A DNA stretch of 64,000 bases, from the NCBI RefSeq assembly GCF_949987535.1, contig NC_080068.1, positions 84,221,254 to 84,285,253 on the forward strand, given 5' to 3'. The notes beneath the pieces are model-generated. The model saw nothing but the letters and a program-made list of their open reading frames with translations, was not told the origin of the DNA and made no database searches. Within the stretch, counting starts at the first letter, position 1. Each line of letters begins with the position of its first letter. The stretch comes from Balaenoptera acutorostrata. Taxonomy: Eukaryota > Chordata > Mammalia > Artiodactyla > Balaenopteridae. The position numbers were made by a program, and so were the translations under genes. This document shows, in pieces, positions 41,232 through 52,889 of this stretch.

Positions 41232-41254
41232 CAAAAATAAACAGATGGGACCTA

Positions 41255-42037
41255 ATGAAACTTAAAAGCTTTTGCACAGCAAAGGAAACCATAAACAAGA
41301 CAAAAAGACAACCCTCAGAATGGGAGAAAATTTTTGCAAACGAAGCAACTGACAAAGGATTAATCTCCAAAATATATAAACAGCTCATTCAGCTCAATAT
41401 TAAAGAAACAAACACCCCAATCCAAAAATGGGCAGAAGACCTAAATAGACATTTCTCCAAAGAAGACATACAGATGGCCATGAAGCACATGAAAAGATGC
41501 TCAACATCACTAATTATTAGAGAAATGCAAATCAAAACTACAATGAGGTATCACCTCACACTGGTCAGAATGGCCATCATCAAAAAGTCTACAAACAGTA
41601 AATGCTGCAGAGGGTGTGGAGAAAAGGGAACCCTCTTGCACTCTTGGTGGGAATGTAAATTGATACAGCCACTATGGAGAACAATATGGAGGTTCCTTAA
41701 AAAACTAAAAATAGAATTACCATATGACCCAGCAATCCCACTACTGGGCATATACCCAGAGAAAACTGTAATTCAAAAAGACACATGCACCCCAATGTTC
41801 ATTGCAGCACTGTTTACAATAGCCAGGTCATGGAAGCAACCTAAATGCCCATCGACAGATGAATTGATAAAGAAGATGTGGTGCATATATACAATGGAAT
41901 ATTACTCAGCCATAAAAAGAAACAAAATTGAGTCATTTGTTGAGACGTGGATGGATCTAGAGACTGTCATACAGAGTGAAGTAAGTCAGAAAGAGAAGAA
42001 CAAATATCGTATATTAACGCATGTATGTGGAACCTAG
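41255..42037 (+). pseudogene. L1 ORF2 C-terminal fragment, open to its natural stop
   Basis: A 260-codon uninterrupted piece of the ORF2 C-terminal domain, ending at the normal ORF2 terminus (…HVCGT). It contains the Cys/His knuckle ([18 protein letters not shown], near residues 113-130), with a Cys in place of the usual Trp. It lacks endonuclease and RT in frame and so is not functional. The absence of stops, unlike the 14.8 kb ORF2, shows the copy is younger or its source was recently active. Confidence 0.88.
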
Positions 42038-42228
42038 AAAAATGGTACAGATGAACCAGTTTGCAGGGCAGAAGTTGAGACACAGATGTAGAGAACAAAC
42101 GTATGGACACCAAGGGGGGAAAACTGTGGTGAGGTGGGGATGGTGGTGTGCTGAATTGGGCTATTGGGATTGTCATGTATACAGTGATGTGTATAAAATT
42201 GATGACTGATTAAAAAAAAAAAAAAAGA

Positions 42229-42863
42229 GTCACGTACCACAATGTTCATTGCAGCTCTATTTACAAGAGGCAGGACATGGAAGCAACATAAGTGTCCACT
42301 GACAGTTGAATGGATAAAGAAGATATGGCACATATATACAATGGAATATTACTCAGCCATAAAAAGAAATGAAATTGAGTTATTTGTAGTGAGGTGGATG
42401 GACTTAGAGACTGTCATACAGAGTGAAGTAAGTCAGAAAGAGAAAAACAGATACCTTATGCTAACACATACATATGGAATGTAAAAAAAAAGTGGTTCCA
42501 AAGAACCTAGGGGCAGGACAGGAATAAAGATGCAGACATAGAGAATGGACTTGAGGACACGGGGAGCGGGAAGGGTAAGCTGGGATGAAATGAGAGAGTG
42601 GCATGGACATATATACAGTATCAAATGTGAAATAGATAGCTAGTGGGAAGCAGTCACATAGCACAGGGAGATCAGCTCGGTGCTTTGTGACCACCTAGAG
42701 GGGTAGGATAAGGAGGGTGGGAGGGAGATGAAAGAGGGAGGAGATATGGGACATATGTTTATGTATAGCGGATTCACTTTGTTATACAGCAGAAACTAAT
42801 ACACCATTGTAAAGAAATTATACTCCAATAAAGATGTTTAAAATAAATAAATAAATAAATAAA
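42229..42863 (+). mobile_element. Second L1 3' end (different 3' UTR subtype)
   Basis: Starts in the late ORF2 (CACAATGTTCATTGCAGCTC), with ORF2 end near 42484, then a 3' UTR unlike the first one (GAGGACACGGGGAGCGGGAA, GCACAGGGAGATCAGCTCGG, ACTCCAATAAAGATG) and an (AAAT)n end. It joins the poly(A) of the first L1 without a TSD of its own that I can see. Confidence 0.88.
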
Positions 42864-42894
42864 GTCCATCTACTGGTAAAAAAAAAAAGCTGTA

Positions 42895-43300
42895 AAATTA
42901 ATAAGTCAAATTGTCGATATCTTTCAAAGCTGTGTGGCCAAAATACTTATTTTATATTATTTCATGTAGTTTTATGTGTTTTTGAATAATGGTATAATAA
43001 TTTTAATGTTAAAATCAGTTTAAAATTAAGTTAACTTTCAATTTAAATCTTAAAACTATGATTTGGAATGTCACAGTTAATAAAAATAATGATATATGAA
43101 ATTAAAGTCTAAAAAATCAGTTAAGAAGCTTTCTCTCTAAACACTTCCACTGTCATCCCACAGTGTACGTCAATGTTTATTTAAAGATCAGTTACTCTGT
43201 ACTCCACAGAAACCAGAGGTAAAAGAAAAATCATCTTGTGTTTCTGTTTAAAGGTCCACTAATTAGCAGCTAGGGATCTGAGAAACTTTAATCAAAATAC
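42895..43300. other. No feature recognised
   Basis: AT-rich sequence between the composite L1 and the next SINE. Confidence 0.35.
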
Positions 43301-43307
43301 AAAGAGA

Positions 43308-43674
43308 GGACTTCCCTCGTGGTGCAGTGGTTAAGAATCTGCCTGCCAATGCAGGCAACACGGGTTTGATTCCTGGTCTGGGAAGATCCCACATGCTGCG
43401 GAGCAACTAGGCCCATGTACCACAGCTACTGAGCCTGCTCTCTAGAGCCCGTGAGCCACAACTACTGAGCCCGCCTGCCACAACTACTGAAGCCTGAGTG
43501 CCTAGAGCCTGTGCTCCACAACAAGAGAAGCCACCGCAAAGAGAAGCCCATGCACCACAATGAAGAGTAGCCCCTGCTCGCCGCAAGTAGAGAAAGTCCG
43601 CGTGCAGCAATGAAGACCCAATGCAACCAAAAATAAATAAATAAAAATTAAAAAATTAAACTAAAAAAATATAT
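43308..43674 (+). mobile_element. CHR-type SINE
   Basis: The long form, with GGTGCAGTGGTTAAGAATCT, repeated CACAACTACTGAGCC-type blocks, CGCCGCAAGTAGAGAAAG and an A/T-rich tail. Short TSD AAAGAGA at 43301-43307 and 43675-43681. Several substitutions suggest moderate age. Confidence 0.92.
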
Positions 43675-43681
43675 AAAGAGA

Positions 43682-44689
43682 CATCAACAATTAAAGAACA
43701 ATCATAAAAGAAAATAAACCATTTTCAAAACTAGGCCAATACGAGAATAGATATATGATTTTTAAAAATCTAATTTACATGTACTGTTTTACCCCTCTTA
43801 AAACCAGCTAGAAACCTAATAAAAACCTTTGCAGCTGTTTTAACTTGTGTGAACTAAATCCCTTGAAATCAGCTCAACCTCCAGAGATGGGGAATGAATG
43901 AACAACTTATAACTGCTTATGAATATCTACACAGACATACATACATATGCAGATACATGCATACATGTACATGTGAATGTAATATTAATTTTACCAAGAA
44001 ACAATGCTTTAGTAAGTTCTTTAAGTTTCTAATACAGAACTTTGGTAAACATAAGTGTTAGTTCTTATTCAAAAACTCATTCTCAACTTTTTTGTGCTTT
44101 TGACCCTGTGTGCTTAACCCAAAATACTTTGTATCGGCCAACACTGCTTTTGTAAAATATAGCATTTGGTGTGTCATTGTAACCACATTATTTTTTATTT
44201 AGTGTTGCTAAATTATTTTGATGAATACAAAAGTAAAATTCTCTTAGTCTATACTACAGCAAAATTCTAAGGGTCTGATTATAACAAGCATGCCAAAAAT
44301 TTAGTTAATTATAGTGAACAATCACACAAATATTTTGTAATAACATATACATGAAAAATATAGTCTCCAAAATTTCCCATTTAAGAAAATTGAGGTTAAG
44401 TAGGGTCCCAAGAATAATAAATGTTGATTGCTTCTTCTAGTAATACTAGGGCTTATGAAATGTTTATGTATTCTGTAAGTACAGAGAAATCTAGTAGAAA
44501 AAATCAGGGCAAATAGAAAATAAGGACTAATAGATTTTAATCCAGTGTTATTGTTTAGTATACTTTAAAATTTTTAATGTGACATTCTTTGGAGAACATA
44601 TTTCACGCTACTTGTTTAGGGAATATAATTTAGCATTTTTTGGTAACAATAGTGTTTCTTAACGTTAGAAAACACCATGGGGAAGCCAT
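43682..44689. other. No gene recognised; short CATA-type repeat
   Basis: AT-rich, with a degenerate CATACATG-type simple repeat at about 43935-43975. Confidence 0.35.
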
Positions 44690-45165
44690 TCTATTCTGCG
44701 CCTTTCTGAAGTCTATTCCAAGGGAAACATGTCACAAAAAAGAATTTAGTTGAGAGTCTCTAGCTGTAGGTGCTTTCAGGATCTGCCTCAGTTTTTGAGC
44801 CATGGTACACAACAGAATGACTGTACCCTTCCAATGACTGAACATCACGGTGATACAGGGATTCAACATTTAAGACTACATGAAACTGTTTGAAAGACAT
44901 CTAAGCATTAGAGTTCTCTGTTGGGCTAGTCAGGGTTTTTCTCAAGGCTGTACCGCTGTCTGGGGCTCTTCCTAGCCAATCTTCTTTCCTTCATACTCTC
45001 CTTTCACAGATGTCAGACCTGTATTCCAGTCAGAAGTCTTTCCCTGCCTACTCCTGCACTCTGTATCCTTTATCTTTCACAGGTATTGTCCCAATAAATC
45101 TTAATAAATCTCTTGTTCTTAGTACATATTTGTGTTTGTTCCTTAGAAAACCCAAATGACAAACG
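44690..45165 (+). mobile_element. ERVL-type LTR remnant
   Basis: The block at 44990-45130 (TCTCCTTTCACAGATGTCAG, ATTGTCCCAATAAATC, TTTGTTCCTTAGAAAACCC) parallels the LTR 3' part at about 2965-3110, suggesting the same ERVL-class family. It contains an AATAAA signal. The 5' part is assigned only by continuity. No internal region follows. Confidence 0.4.
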
Positions 45166-45544
45166 TAAGATTAAAGCAACTAAATTTTAAATGAATTTTC
45201 TACATAATTAGCTAAAATTTATCTTAGGTCCCCAAGTATTTTAATAAAATTTTGAGCAATTTTCTTAGAAAAAAAATCAATGAATAGTTGGCATATAATA
45301 TGCTTAATAATAGTATATTGACAAATAACTATTGAATTAATGTTCTGCTTTCTTCAAAAGAGACTACTAAGACAACTTACTTATTAATGACTGTTGTCTA
45401 TGACTAATCATAATATTAGATGGCAACATAGTACTTGCCTCTTAGTCCAATTCATCACCAACTTTTGACTGGATAAAAATATCCAATTGATTTTACTCTC
45501 TTTGAGTCACTATAAATTCTATAATTCTTAAAATAATACAAAAA

Positions 45545-46175
45545 TTTATGAGCAATTTTTATGTCAATAAATTCAATAAATTAGATGAAATAGACAAATT
45601 TTTTGAAAGATAGAAACTACAAAAACTCACTCAAGAAGAAATAACTTGAATGGCCTAATATCTATTTATTAGATATTAGATATTAAATTTGAAAAAATAA
45701 AACTAAACAGAAAGAAAACTCCAGACCCTGATGGCTTCATTGATAAATTATACTAAATATATAAGGAATAATTTCAGTTGTAAGCAAATTCTTGCAAATA
45801 GATTAAAAAAGAAATAGAGAATACTCCTAACTGATTCTATGAGGCAAGCATTATCCTCATAATAAAACCAGGTGGAAGAAAGAACTTACAAGAAGAGAAA
45901 TCTACAGATCACTATCTCTTGTGAGAATGGATGCAAAAATTCTGAATAATATTTCTTCAACTTGGATCCAACAATATATAAAATGTCAGTTTAACATTTA
46001 AAAATTAAAAAGGGGCACACAAAAAAATTGAAGGTCATAAATCTGTTTATTTTCCTCATTGCACTGATGCTTTCACAGAATATACACATGTCAAAATATA
46101 TTGAATTGTACATTTTAAACATATGCAGTTTATTGTATGTTAATTAAATCTTAATAAGTCTGTTAAAAAATAAAA
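45545..46175 (+). pseudogene. Old L1 ORF2 fragment and 3' end
   Basis: Read with several frame changes it gives L1 ORF2 text around Asp-Glu-Ile-Asp-Lys-Phe-Phe-Glu-Arg, then a Pro-Asp-Gly-Phe block (CCAGACCCTGATGGCTTC) and a Phe-Tyr-Glu-Ala-Ser-Ile-Ile-Leu-Ile block. It then jumps to an L1M-type 3' terminus (TTGAATTGTACATTTTAAAC, GTTAATTAAATCTTAATAAG). Internally deleted and dead. Confidence 0.7.
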
Positions 46176-46179
46176 TGGT

Positions 46180-46889
46180 TCTATTAAGGCACTAGGTTTC
46201 AGGATAGATTGTTACACAGCAATGAGTAACTAGAACAGTGTGATAATACCCAAGCTCCCTTTGGGTTGGGTAGCTTTGAGACTAAGCTCTTCACTGGCTT
46301 TTGGAGATCCTAAGTGGTAACTTGGTTGATAAGAAATCCTTTCGCCCTTTTGAATATGTGTCAGTTAAGCTTTAGTAAAGCCCCAGCCAGTTAAGCTCTG
46401 GTAAAGTAGGCTCCCTGTAGGACAGGCCTTGTTAAGGAAAGCCATAGGCATATTTCAAAATGGTTACTGTTTCCCAACCTCTGCTGGAAGCGCAAGGGAA
46501 TTTTCCTCTGTTAGAGTTAGAATCTGGTGGAGCTCCTGGAGGTAAAACTCAAGAAAGTATTTGGTATTTCCAAAGACTGGACCCCCTTGGAATTTTTATT
46601 GCTCACATCAGTTCACATTGAGCCTCCAGCAATTCCTCAACTGCAATATAAAATGGTTTTACCAATACTGGTCCAGATACAGGCTTTGCTTCTGGACTTC
46701 TGCTCCCAGTAAGTTGTGATTCTGTTTCTGTCTGTCTTTCTCTTCAGTTTTCAGAGAAGGCAGCAGTTTGCCCTGGGTTTTCAATTCTTTGATATATGTA
46801 CTAAGAGTTTTTGTTTTTCAGTTTATTTATCTTTTTACTTGTAGGGAAAGGAGTGACAAATTTTAAGCTCTTTACATGTCAGAACGGAA
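46180..46889. other. Unassigned, moderately complex sequence
   Basis: Less AT-rich than its surroundings, with repeated AGTTAAGCT(C/T)TGGTAAAG-like motifs near 46365 and 46390. It probably belongs to an ancient repeat I could not name. A 61-codon frame at 46527-46712 is likely chance. Confidence 0.35.
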
Positions 46890-47070
46890 ACCAAGAGTCT
46901 AACGTACTTCATAAAATACTTCATCCAACAGCAGATTATGCCAACTTCTCACACTCTCACATGGAACTTTTACCAAGATAGAGCACATTCTGGGCCATAA
47001 AACATACCTTAATGTATTAAAAATAACAGAAATCATACAAAATTAATTCTCAGATTATAATGGAAATAAG
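46890..47070 (+). pseudogene. Old L1 ORF2 endonuclease fragment
   Basis: CAACAGCAGATTATGCCAAC and AAGATAGAGCACATTCTGGG correspond to the late endonuclease region (Ala-Asp-Tyr, then Ile-Asp-His-Ile-Leu-Gly). Diverged, with several stops. Confidence 0.5.
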
Positions 47071-47275
47071 GGGGTTCATAACTACTAGACCTGGCTTACA
47101 AGAAATGCTAAAGGGAATTCTTCAAGTTGAAATGAAAGGGTGATAATAAGATGAAAACATATACAGGTATAAAACTCACTAATAAAGAGAAATATGCAGT
47201 CAAATTCAGAATACCCTAATACAGTAGTGTTGGTGTGTAAAACACTTTTATCTCTAGTATAAAAGTTGAAAAACA

Positions 47276-47422
47276 GGGACTTCCCTGGTAGTCCAGTGGT
47301 TAAGACTGCACTTCCAGTGCAGGGGGTGCAGGTTTGATCCCTGATTGGAGAACTAAGATCCCACATGCACATAGTGTGGCCAAAAAAATAAAAATTATTA
47401 AAAAAATAAAAATTATAAAAAG
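47276..47422 (+). mobile_element. Short tRNA-derived SINE (CHR-related)
   Basis: A 147-bp element: GGGACTTCCCTGGTAGTCCA, GTTTGATCCCTGATTGG (box-B-like), AACTAAGATCCCACATGCAC, GTGTGGCC and an A-rich tail. It lacks the long second half of the other CHR copies. TSD GTTGAAAAACA at 47265-47275 and 47423-47433. Confidence 0.92.
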
Positions 47423-47770
47423 GTTGAAAAACAATATTAAAAATAACTATAACTATGATAATTTTTAAAATAATGCACAATATAAAAAAATGTAAGGTGT
47501 GACACAATAGCATAAAATGTGCAAGGAGGAGAAGGAAAACTCTAGAGTTTTTTTGTCCAATTGAAGCTAAGTTGTTATCAGTTTAAAATTGACTGTTCTA
47601 TACATACAATGTTTTATGTAAGCCTCATGGTGAAAACAAAGAAAAACCTATAGTAGTTACATAAAAGATATATAAAAAAGGAATTAAAGCATACCATTAC
47701 CAAAAATAAATCACAAAGGAAGAGAGTAAGAGAGGAAGAATGGAACAAAGGAACTTTTTAAAAAACAGAG

Positions 47771-47876
47771 AACAATTAATGAAATGGTAATAGTAAGTCT
47801 ATCAATTAATAAGTAAGTCAATTGTAAGTCAACAATTGTATCAATTGTAAGTCAACAATTAATGAAATGGTAATAG
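47771..47876 (+). repeat. 23-bp direct repeat, 83-bp period
   Basis: The unit beginning AACAATTAATGAAATGG occurs at 47771-47793 and 47854-47876 without mismatch. The interval contains related AAGTCAA/TTGTAAGTC words, so this looks like a local duplication in AT-rich DNA. Confidence 0.9.
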
Positions 47877-48390
47877 TTATCTATCAATAACTAGTTTAAA
47901 TGAAAAGGAATCAAATTTTCCAATCAAAAATACAAAGTTGCTGAATGAAAACAACAACAACAACAAAAAACCCAAGCTCCAACTACATGCTGCCTACAAG
48001 AGATTCACTTTCACTCTAAGGACACACATAAGTTGAAAGTGAGGCAATGGAAAAATATATTCTAGGCAAATTGTAATCAAAAGAGAACAGGGGAGGCTAT
48101 ACTTACATCGGATAAGATAGACTTTCAGTCAAAATCAGTCACAAGAAAGACAAAAAAGTCACTAAATAGTAATAAAGGAATCAATTCAATAAAAGGATAT
48201 AAGAACTATAAATATATAGGCACCCAGCACTGGAGCACTTAAATATTTAAAGCAAATATTAACAGACTTAAAGGGGAAAATGGACAGCAATAAAATAATA
48301 GTAGGAATATTAAATATGCCACTTTCAACATTGGATAGGCCATCAAGACAGAAAATTAATAAAGAAACAGTTGATCCATATATGGCTATG

Positions 48391-49154
48391 CTCAGGTACT
48401 AAGATAATTTCCTTTTTTATTAATGTACAATTAAAACAGGTATTAAAGAGTTTGCCTATTTTGTTGCCTTGAATATTTACTGTGTCATTTAATTTAGACA
48501 TGTCACTTAACTTCTTCAAATCTACTTTTCTCACCTCCAAAAATCTTTGAAATTTTTATTCTAAAACAAAGCCTTTCTAGTGCTTGGAACTTCAAATTAA
48601 ACCATAAAATAAAATAAAATAAAATAAAATAAAATAAAATAAAAAATTAAAAAAAAAACCACCTCATTTCAAAACCTAGCAGCTTTAAAAAAAATCCTCA
48701 AAAGGAGCAGTTAGGACCCAAACAATCATATTTAGCTGCCAAGAACACATGTATGCTCTTTGATGATGTGCTATTTCACAAGGAAATAGTATAGCTTGTT
48801 TGCCTGGAAAAAATAATTTAGTGAGTTATTTGAAGTGATGGAAGTAATCTGAATGAGAACTTAAACATAAAAGAAAAATTTGCTAAATTGCTCAGTATAC
48901 TGAAGAGGAGAATAATTTGGAATGATACAGAAAAATAGTAGGGGGAAGTCTAGGAATTTAAGGGCTAGTTATTGCCAGAATGATAACAAAAAGAACTGCC
49001 ATACTAGCACAAGAAAGAGGGAAATTAGGCGTGAGAGATGACATTTTTTTGGTTAAAAATTGTTCTCTGCAAAACATGAATCATCTATGTAATACATAAA
49101 AACATATGAGGTTATACCAATGAGGTGTTTTTTGTTGTTGTTGTTCTTGCACAG
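48391..49154. other. No gene recognised
   Basis: Contains only the pentanucleotide microsatellite listed separately; otherwise unassigned. Confidence 0.35.
48604..48646 (+). repeat. (AAAAT)n microsatellite
   Basis: About eight uninterrupted TAAAA units followed by an A-rich run. Likely length-polymorphic. Confidence 0.95.
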
Positions 49155-49447
49155 CTGCTTTATTTTATTTTTATCATTTTAAAATATAGCAGTGTGTACA
49201 TGCCAATCCCAAACTCCCTAACTATCCCTTCCCTCCACCCTTCCCCCCCACCCCCATAAACATAAGTTCATTCTCTAAGTCTGTGAGTCTGTTTCTGTTT
49301 TGTAAATACATTCATTTTTATCAATTCTTTTTATATTCTGTATATAAGTGATATCATACGATATTTATCTTTCTCTGTCTGACTTACTTCACTCAGTATG
49401 ACAATCTCTAGGTCCATCCTTGTTGCTGCAAATGGCATTATTGATGA
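49155..49447 (-). mobile_element. L1 3' end, minus strand
   Basis: On the minus strand it reads from the end of ORF2 (GCAAGGATGGACCTAGAGATTG-type block, split by the inverted GTCATACTGAGTGAAGTAAG) through the L1 3' UTR (GAATGAACTTATGTTTATGG) to a G-rich stretch and ATTTTAAAATGATAAAAATA. 5'-truncated, non-coding. Confidence 0.85.
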
Positions 49448-50934
49448 AAAAAGTGGATGATATACATTTGACAAAGTCATTTCCTGAGTTTCGCCAATAT
49501 ATATCCAAATAACTTCGTGAATATTTTAGTCTTTAAGGAATTTGATAGCCTTATTGAGAATATATAGCAACTGCATGAAAATGCCCAAGGATACTTTTAA
49601 AGACCATACAAAGATTGGGAATGGAAGTATTACAAACAGTGCATAAGGGTAGAGGATAAGTATAGCAAAGAAATTATCACAGTGGGATTCAAGGAACAAA
49701 AGCTTTTTAAGAGCCAAAGTGAATAGACAGACGTGCTTGGATTTTGGTGATAAAATGCTGGGGCCTAATAAAGGGAAGGCTGCTAGAAATGTTTCATAAG
49801 TATTTCTTTCTGAAAAATATTTCTACTGGACTTAAAATTTGTGGGCTGTGTTAACAGTAGGATTCTAAGCATCGCCAGTCATGTGAACAGACAGGACCCA
49901 ACTTTAATCAGGTTACATGGAAGGGACGCTCTAAAGATGCATTGAGGCACAAATTCAAATGACATAGCACAACTGTGTGCTATAAGATAGCAACAGCTGC
50001 AGCCAGGCCTCCTGGCAGGTACTTATGCTTCCTGTCAAGCAACTCTATCAGACAAATTTGATTTGTTGCAGTTAAATGATGGTGTCAGAAAGAAAGCGAA
50101 GGTGGCTCTTGAGCTAACAAGGCTAAAGGCAACGTTCATTCAGAGGCAAAGCTGATTCTTTTCCTCTACTTAGTCGCTCCCTTTCATATAAATTTCTTTA
50201 AATTTTCAGCCCTTGTGACATCTACATCTCTTCTCTATTTAGATTTCTGTTATGAATAAAAATTACTTATTATTGAGCACTAATCATTGCTGCCCCACTT
50301 TTTCAATTGGTCTACCTTGAACATTGTTTTTGAAATGTTTTTGAATTCAAACCATCTATGGTTTGAATTCTCCTGTGGTCTGATTAGTCCAAACAACAGT
50401 TCGTAAGGCATGTTTCAGAAGAGTGTGAATTGAAGTGTCCTCTCCTGTAGTGAAATAAAACATTTTGTGTTTTACACTTTACATGATCTGTAACAATTGT
50501 TGATGTTTTTTCTAAGTATTTGAAAATATAGCACCTTAAAGATTCTGCAACTGACATGTCAAAATATAAAGAGATGTAATATCTACACATTTATATTGCA
50601 TAATTTGCTATATTGTACATATCTACAATATATTGTACTGTATATTGAACTATATCTACAGCAGTCAAGCAGATGCGTCTGTATGGGATGTCTCAGGGGT
50701 CCACAGTCTGGGCCAGTGTTTGTCCATTAAAGACTCTTAGGATAGTGCTATGTTTAATCAACGGTAGCTCTGCCTCCAAAAGTGTCTTTATCAGTTCTCA
50801 GCGAAGCATCTGGAGTGATAGTTTCAAAACTTAAGTCAGAAAAATTTATTCCTCTACTCAGGACCTCAGAAACAATGAGATTATTGGTCCATTAGAAACA
50901 GTACCAAAACTTGAGCAATACCTCTGATTCCAGG
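49448..50934. other. No gene recognised
   Basis: No ORF above 68 codons. Segment 49860-50200 is less AT-rich but not recognised. Confidence 0.35.
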
Positions 50935-51180
50935 GTTAAGAACCTGGCTCTGGTGAGAGACTGCCATATTTCAACTCTCCCACCATCACTTACTGGATTT
51001 CACTTAGTCTTTAGGGCAAAGAACTTAACCTTTCTAAGTCTCAGTCGCCTTTTCTACAAAACTGAGAAATAATAGTATTCACTTCATAGATTCAGGTTGA
51101 AGAGTAATCAAATTAATTTATGTAAAATGTTTAGGACCTGCCACATTGTAAGTATTTCAATGAATGCTAGTTGCTGTTAC
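50935..51180 (+). repeat. MIR element
   Basis: MIR order is clear: AAGAACCTGGCTCTGG, CACTTACTGGATTTCAC, AACTTAACCTTTCTAAGTCT, CTACAAAACTGAGAAATAAT, and an end near TTTCAATGAATGCTAGTTGC. Near full length but diverged. Confidence 0.72.
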
Positions 51181-52889
51181 TTTTTAGATAAACAAGCACT
51201 TAATGCGTTACAATGCTAAGACTCTTGCCTTGCTATGATACAGACATAAGATATATTGTATATGATTATCTCTGCATATAAATTAATGATGCTCATTTCC
51301 AACATGTGAACTTATATAATTCTTATGAAGGTCAGTCAAACCTGCATATATATTTGTTGAATGATACTAGTAACTACAACATTGCTGACAGACAAGGGAA
51401 GTATAATTGTTATACTTATGTCATGGTGTTATCTCCTCAAAGGAAATGTGGTCATAAGAATCAAACTCAGCATTAAAACAAAGACAATTATTTATATAAG
51501 TATTGTCTAAAAAGCCAATGGTAGTGCAGTAGTATGTTTAATCTTCTCCACAAATAAGAAGAATAAGGCTTTCAACAGCATAATTTTATTCCAAGGACAA
51601 TAATACATGCAGTATTTTCTTAGGCTACACAGCTAAACATGACATTGTTTCAAATAAAATTTTTACTACTACCGTGTATTTAAAAGGTTACAAGACTTTT
51701 GAGGATGTTGTTATTTATTCACTTTTTATATAATGAATATATCAAATAAATATGTGATTTGTAAGTTGTTTCCAAAATTGATTGATTTCAGAGGGCAGTT
51801 AATGAGTATTTTAGAACTTGTGTTCACTGTACTGCTTGACTAATGAAGATGTCCCTTTGAAGCCAAACTTGGATTAGAGAGATTGGCTATTTTATGACTT
51901 TTATACATCTTGCTATAGACTTGCAGTCTAGTGCCGCAGTGCCCCTCATGGAGGGGCAAGGCACTGCTGCATGCACAGTTCTATTTAAGTGGTTCTTGAA
52001 AGGTGACCCTCACTGGCATTAACTCTTTTAATTGTCTTTGGCCTATGCAACTATTGCACAAGGTTGCAATTCTATAAACAGGTATTCTCATCATGATTGC
52101 CAGTGAATACCCCTGTGATTATAACATCCGGCTTAACAGATCAGTGCCCTGAAGCAGCATTCACGCTGTCTGTGAGAAACACAACATATAGGGTTTCAAT
52201 TGCTCAAACTATTACCTCATCGAGCTTAACTATTTGTCATTGAGTATAACAAGGAAATGTCTTGAATCAACTGTGGGTAAAATTCTGGAAAAATAAAAGC
52301 TTAGTTTAAAGGCCCAGGAATATTCTGGAAGATTTTCTATTAGAGTCAGTTGAAGTACAGCTGATATACTTTCTGTTATACACAGTATTTCAAATTAACA
52401 GACATTCCAGCTTTTTCAACAACCATAAAAGATCCAATGACACATAAAAACCTAGATTGAAGTGCCACTGATTCCTACTATTTATAAAGTGTAGCTTAGA
52501 TGCTTAGAATCAATAAGAATGATTCTTCTCATCTCTAGGGCACACAGACTTCAGTATTTTATATTCAATATAAGGAAACACATATTCTTAAGCTACAAAA
52601 TATATATACATTTTACATACATATATTTAATGTACAATACAGGATATCACTTATAATCTCATGTTTTAATGTCCGATAGTTTTCTCCTTTTATACTGCTC
52701 CTGGTTTCTTTTATACTTTTGGTCTATGTTAAAGATATTGAAGCAAACTTATTTATGAGAGCACATTGAAATGACAGGAGTCTAAAGATTGCATGAAGTG
52801 GACATACATAAATTTGTCAGTTCCTATAAAATACCTACTTTGATTTGTAAAGTTTATATACAGGAGGAAACCTGGTAAAGGAAAAATAC
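51181..52889. other. No gene recognised; one GC-rich hairpin
   Basis: AT-rich except for the hairpin listed at 51923-51971. Nothing else was assigned. Confidence 0.35.
51923..51971. repeat. Imperfect GC-rich hairpin
   Basis: Stem segments from outside in: TGCAG (51923-51927) with CTGCA (51967-51971); AGTGCC (51930-51935) with GGCACT (51960-51965); TGCCCCTC (51940-51947) with GAGGGGCA (51951-51958). The loop is ATG, with small bulges between stems. It stands out in AT-rich DNA. Too short to look like a typical microRNA precursor. Confidence 0.85.

Larger units (their letters stand above)
39587..42877 (+). mobile_element. Composite L1: 5' inversion, SINE insertion, probable 3' transduction
   Basis: The whole 3.3-kb unit is flanked by AAAAAAAAAAGCTGTA at 39571-39586 and again ending at 42894. 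Parts: an inverted ORF2 segment (39587-40434); a sense ORF2 segment (40435-40824) that starts where the inverted piece ends in L1 coordinates; an inserted SINE (40825-41231); the ORF2 end and 3' UTR to an internal A run at 42214-42228; a second L1 3' end (42229-42863); a 14-bp non-L1 stretch; and a terminal A run. Inversion with contiguous breakpoints is the mark of twin priming. Coding remnants are well preserved, implying a fairly young insertion. Confidence 0.9.
47071..48390 (+). pseudogene. Old L1: ORF1 end, inter-ORF spacer, ORF2 start
   Basis: Starts with the ORF1 terminus (ACAAGAAATGCTAAAGGGAA). A long spacer follows, as in old L1M families, interrupted by a SINE. From about 47965 it enters the ORF2 endonuclease (TGCCTACAAGAGATTCACTT for the QETH-type block, GGCACCCAGCACTGGAGCAC for Ala-Pro). 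It ends near 48390 after a GEFN/GDFN-equivalent region. Many stops, no function. Confidence 0.65.

Noticed and set aside
42864..42894. Right TSD of the composite L1 as mere A-run coincidence
   Set aside because: The A run alone would be weak, but both sides also share GCTGTA directly after the A run, so coincidence is unlikely.
46527..46712. 61-codon ORF followed by a GTAAG splice-donor-like site
   Set aside because: Donor-like sequence is common; there is no acceptor, domain or partner exon, and the region looks like an unnamed ancient repeat.
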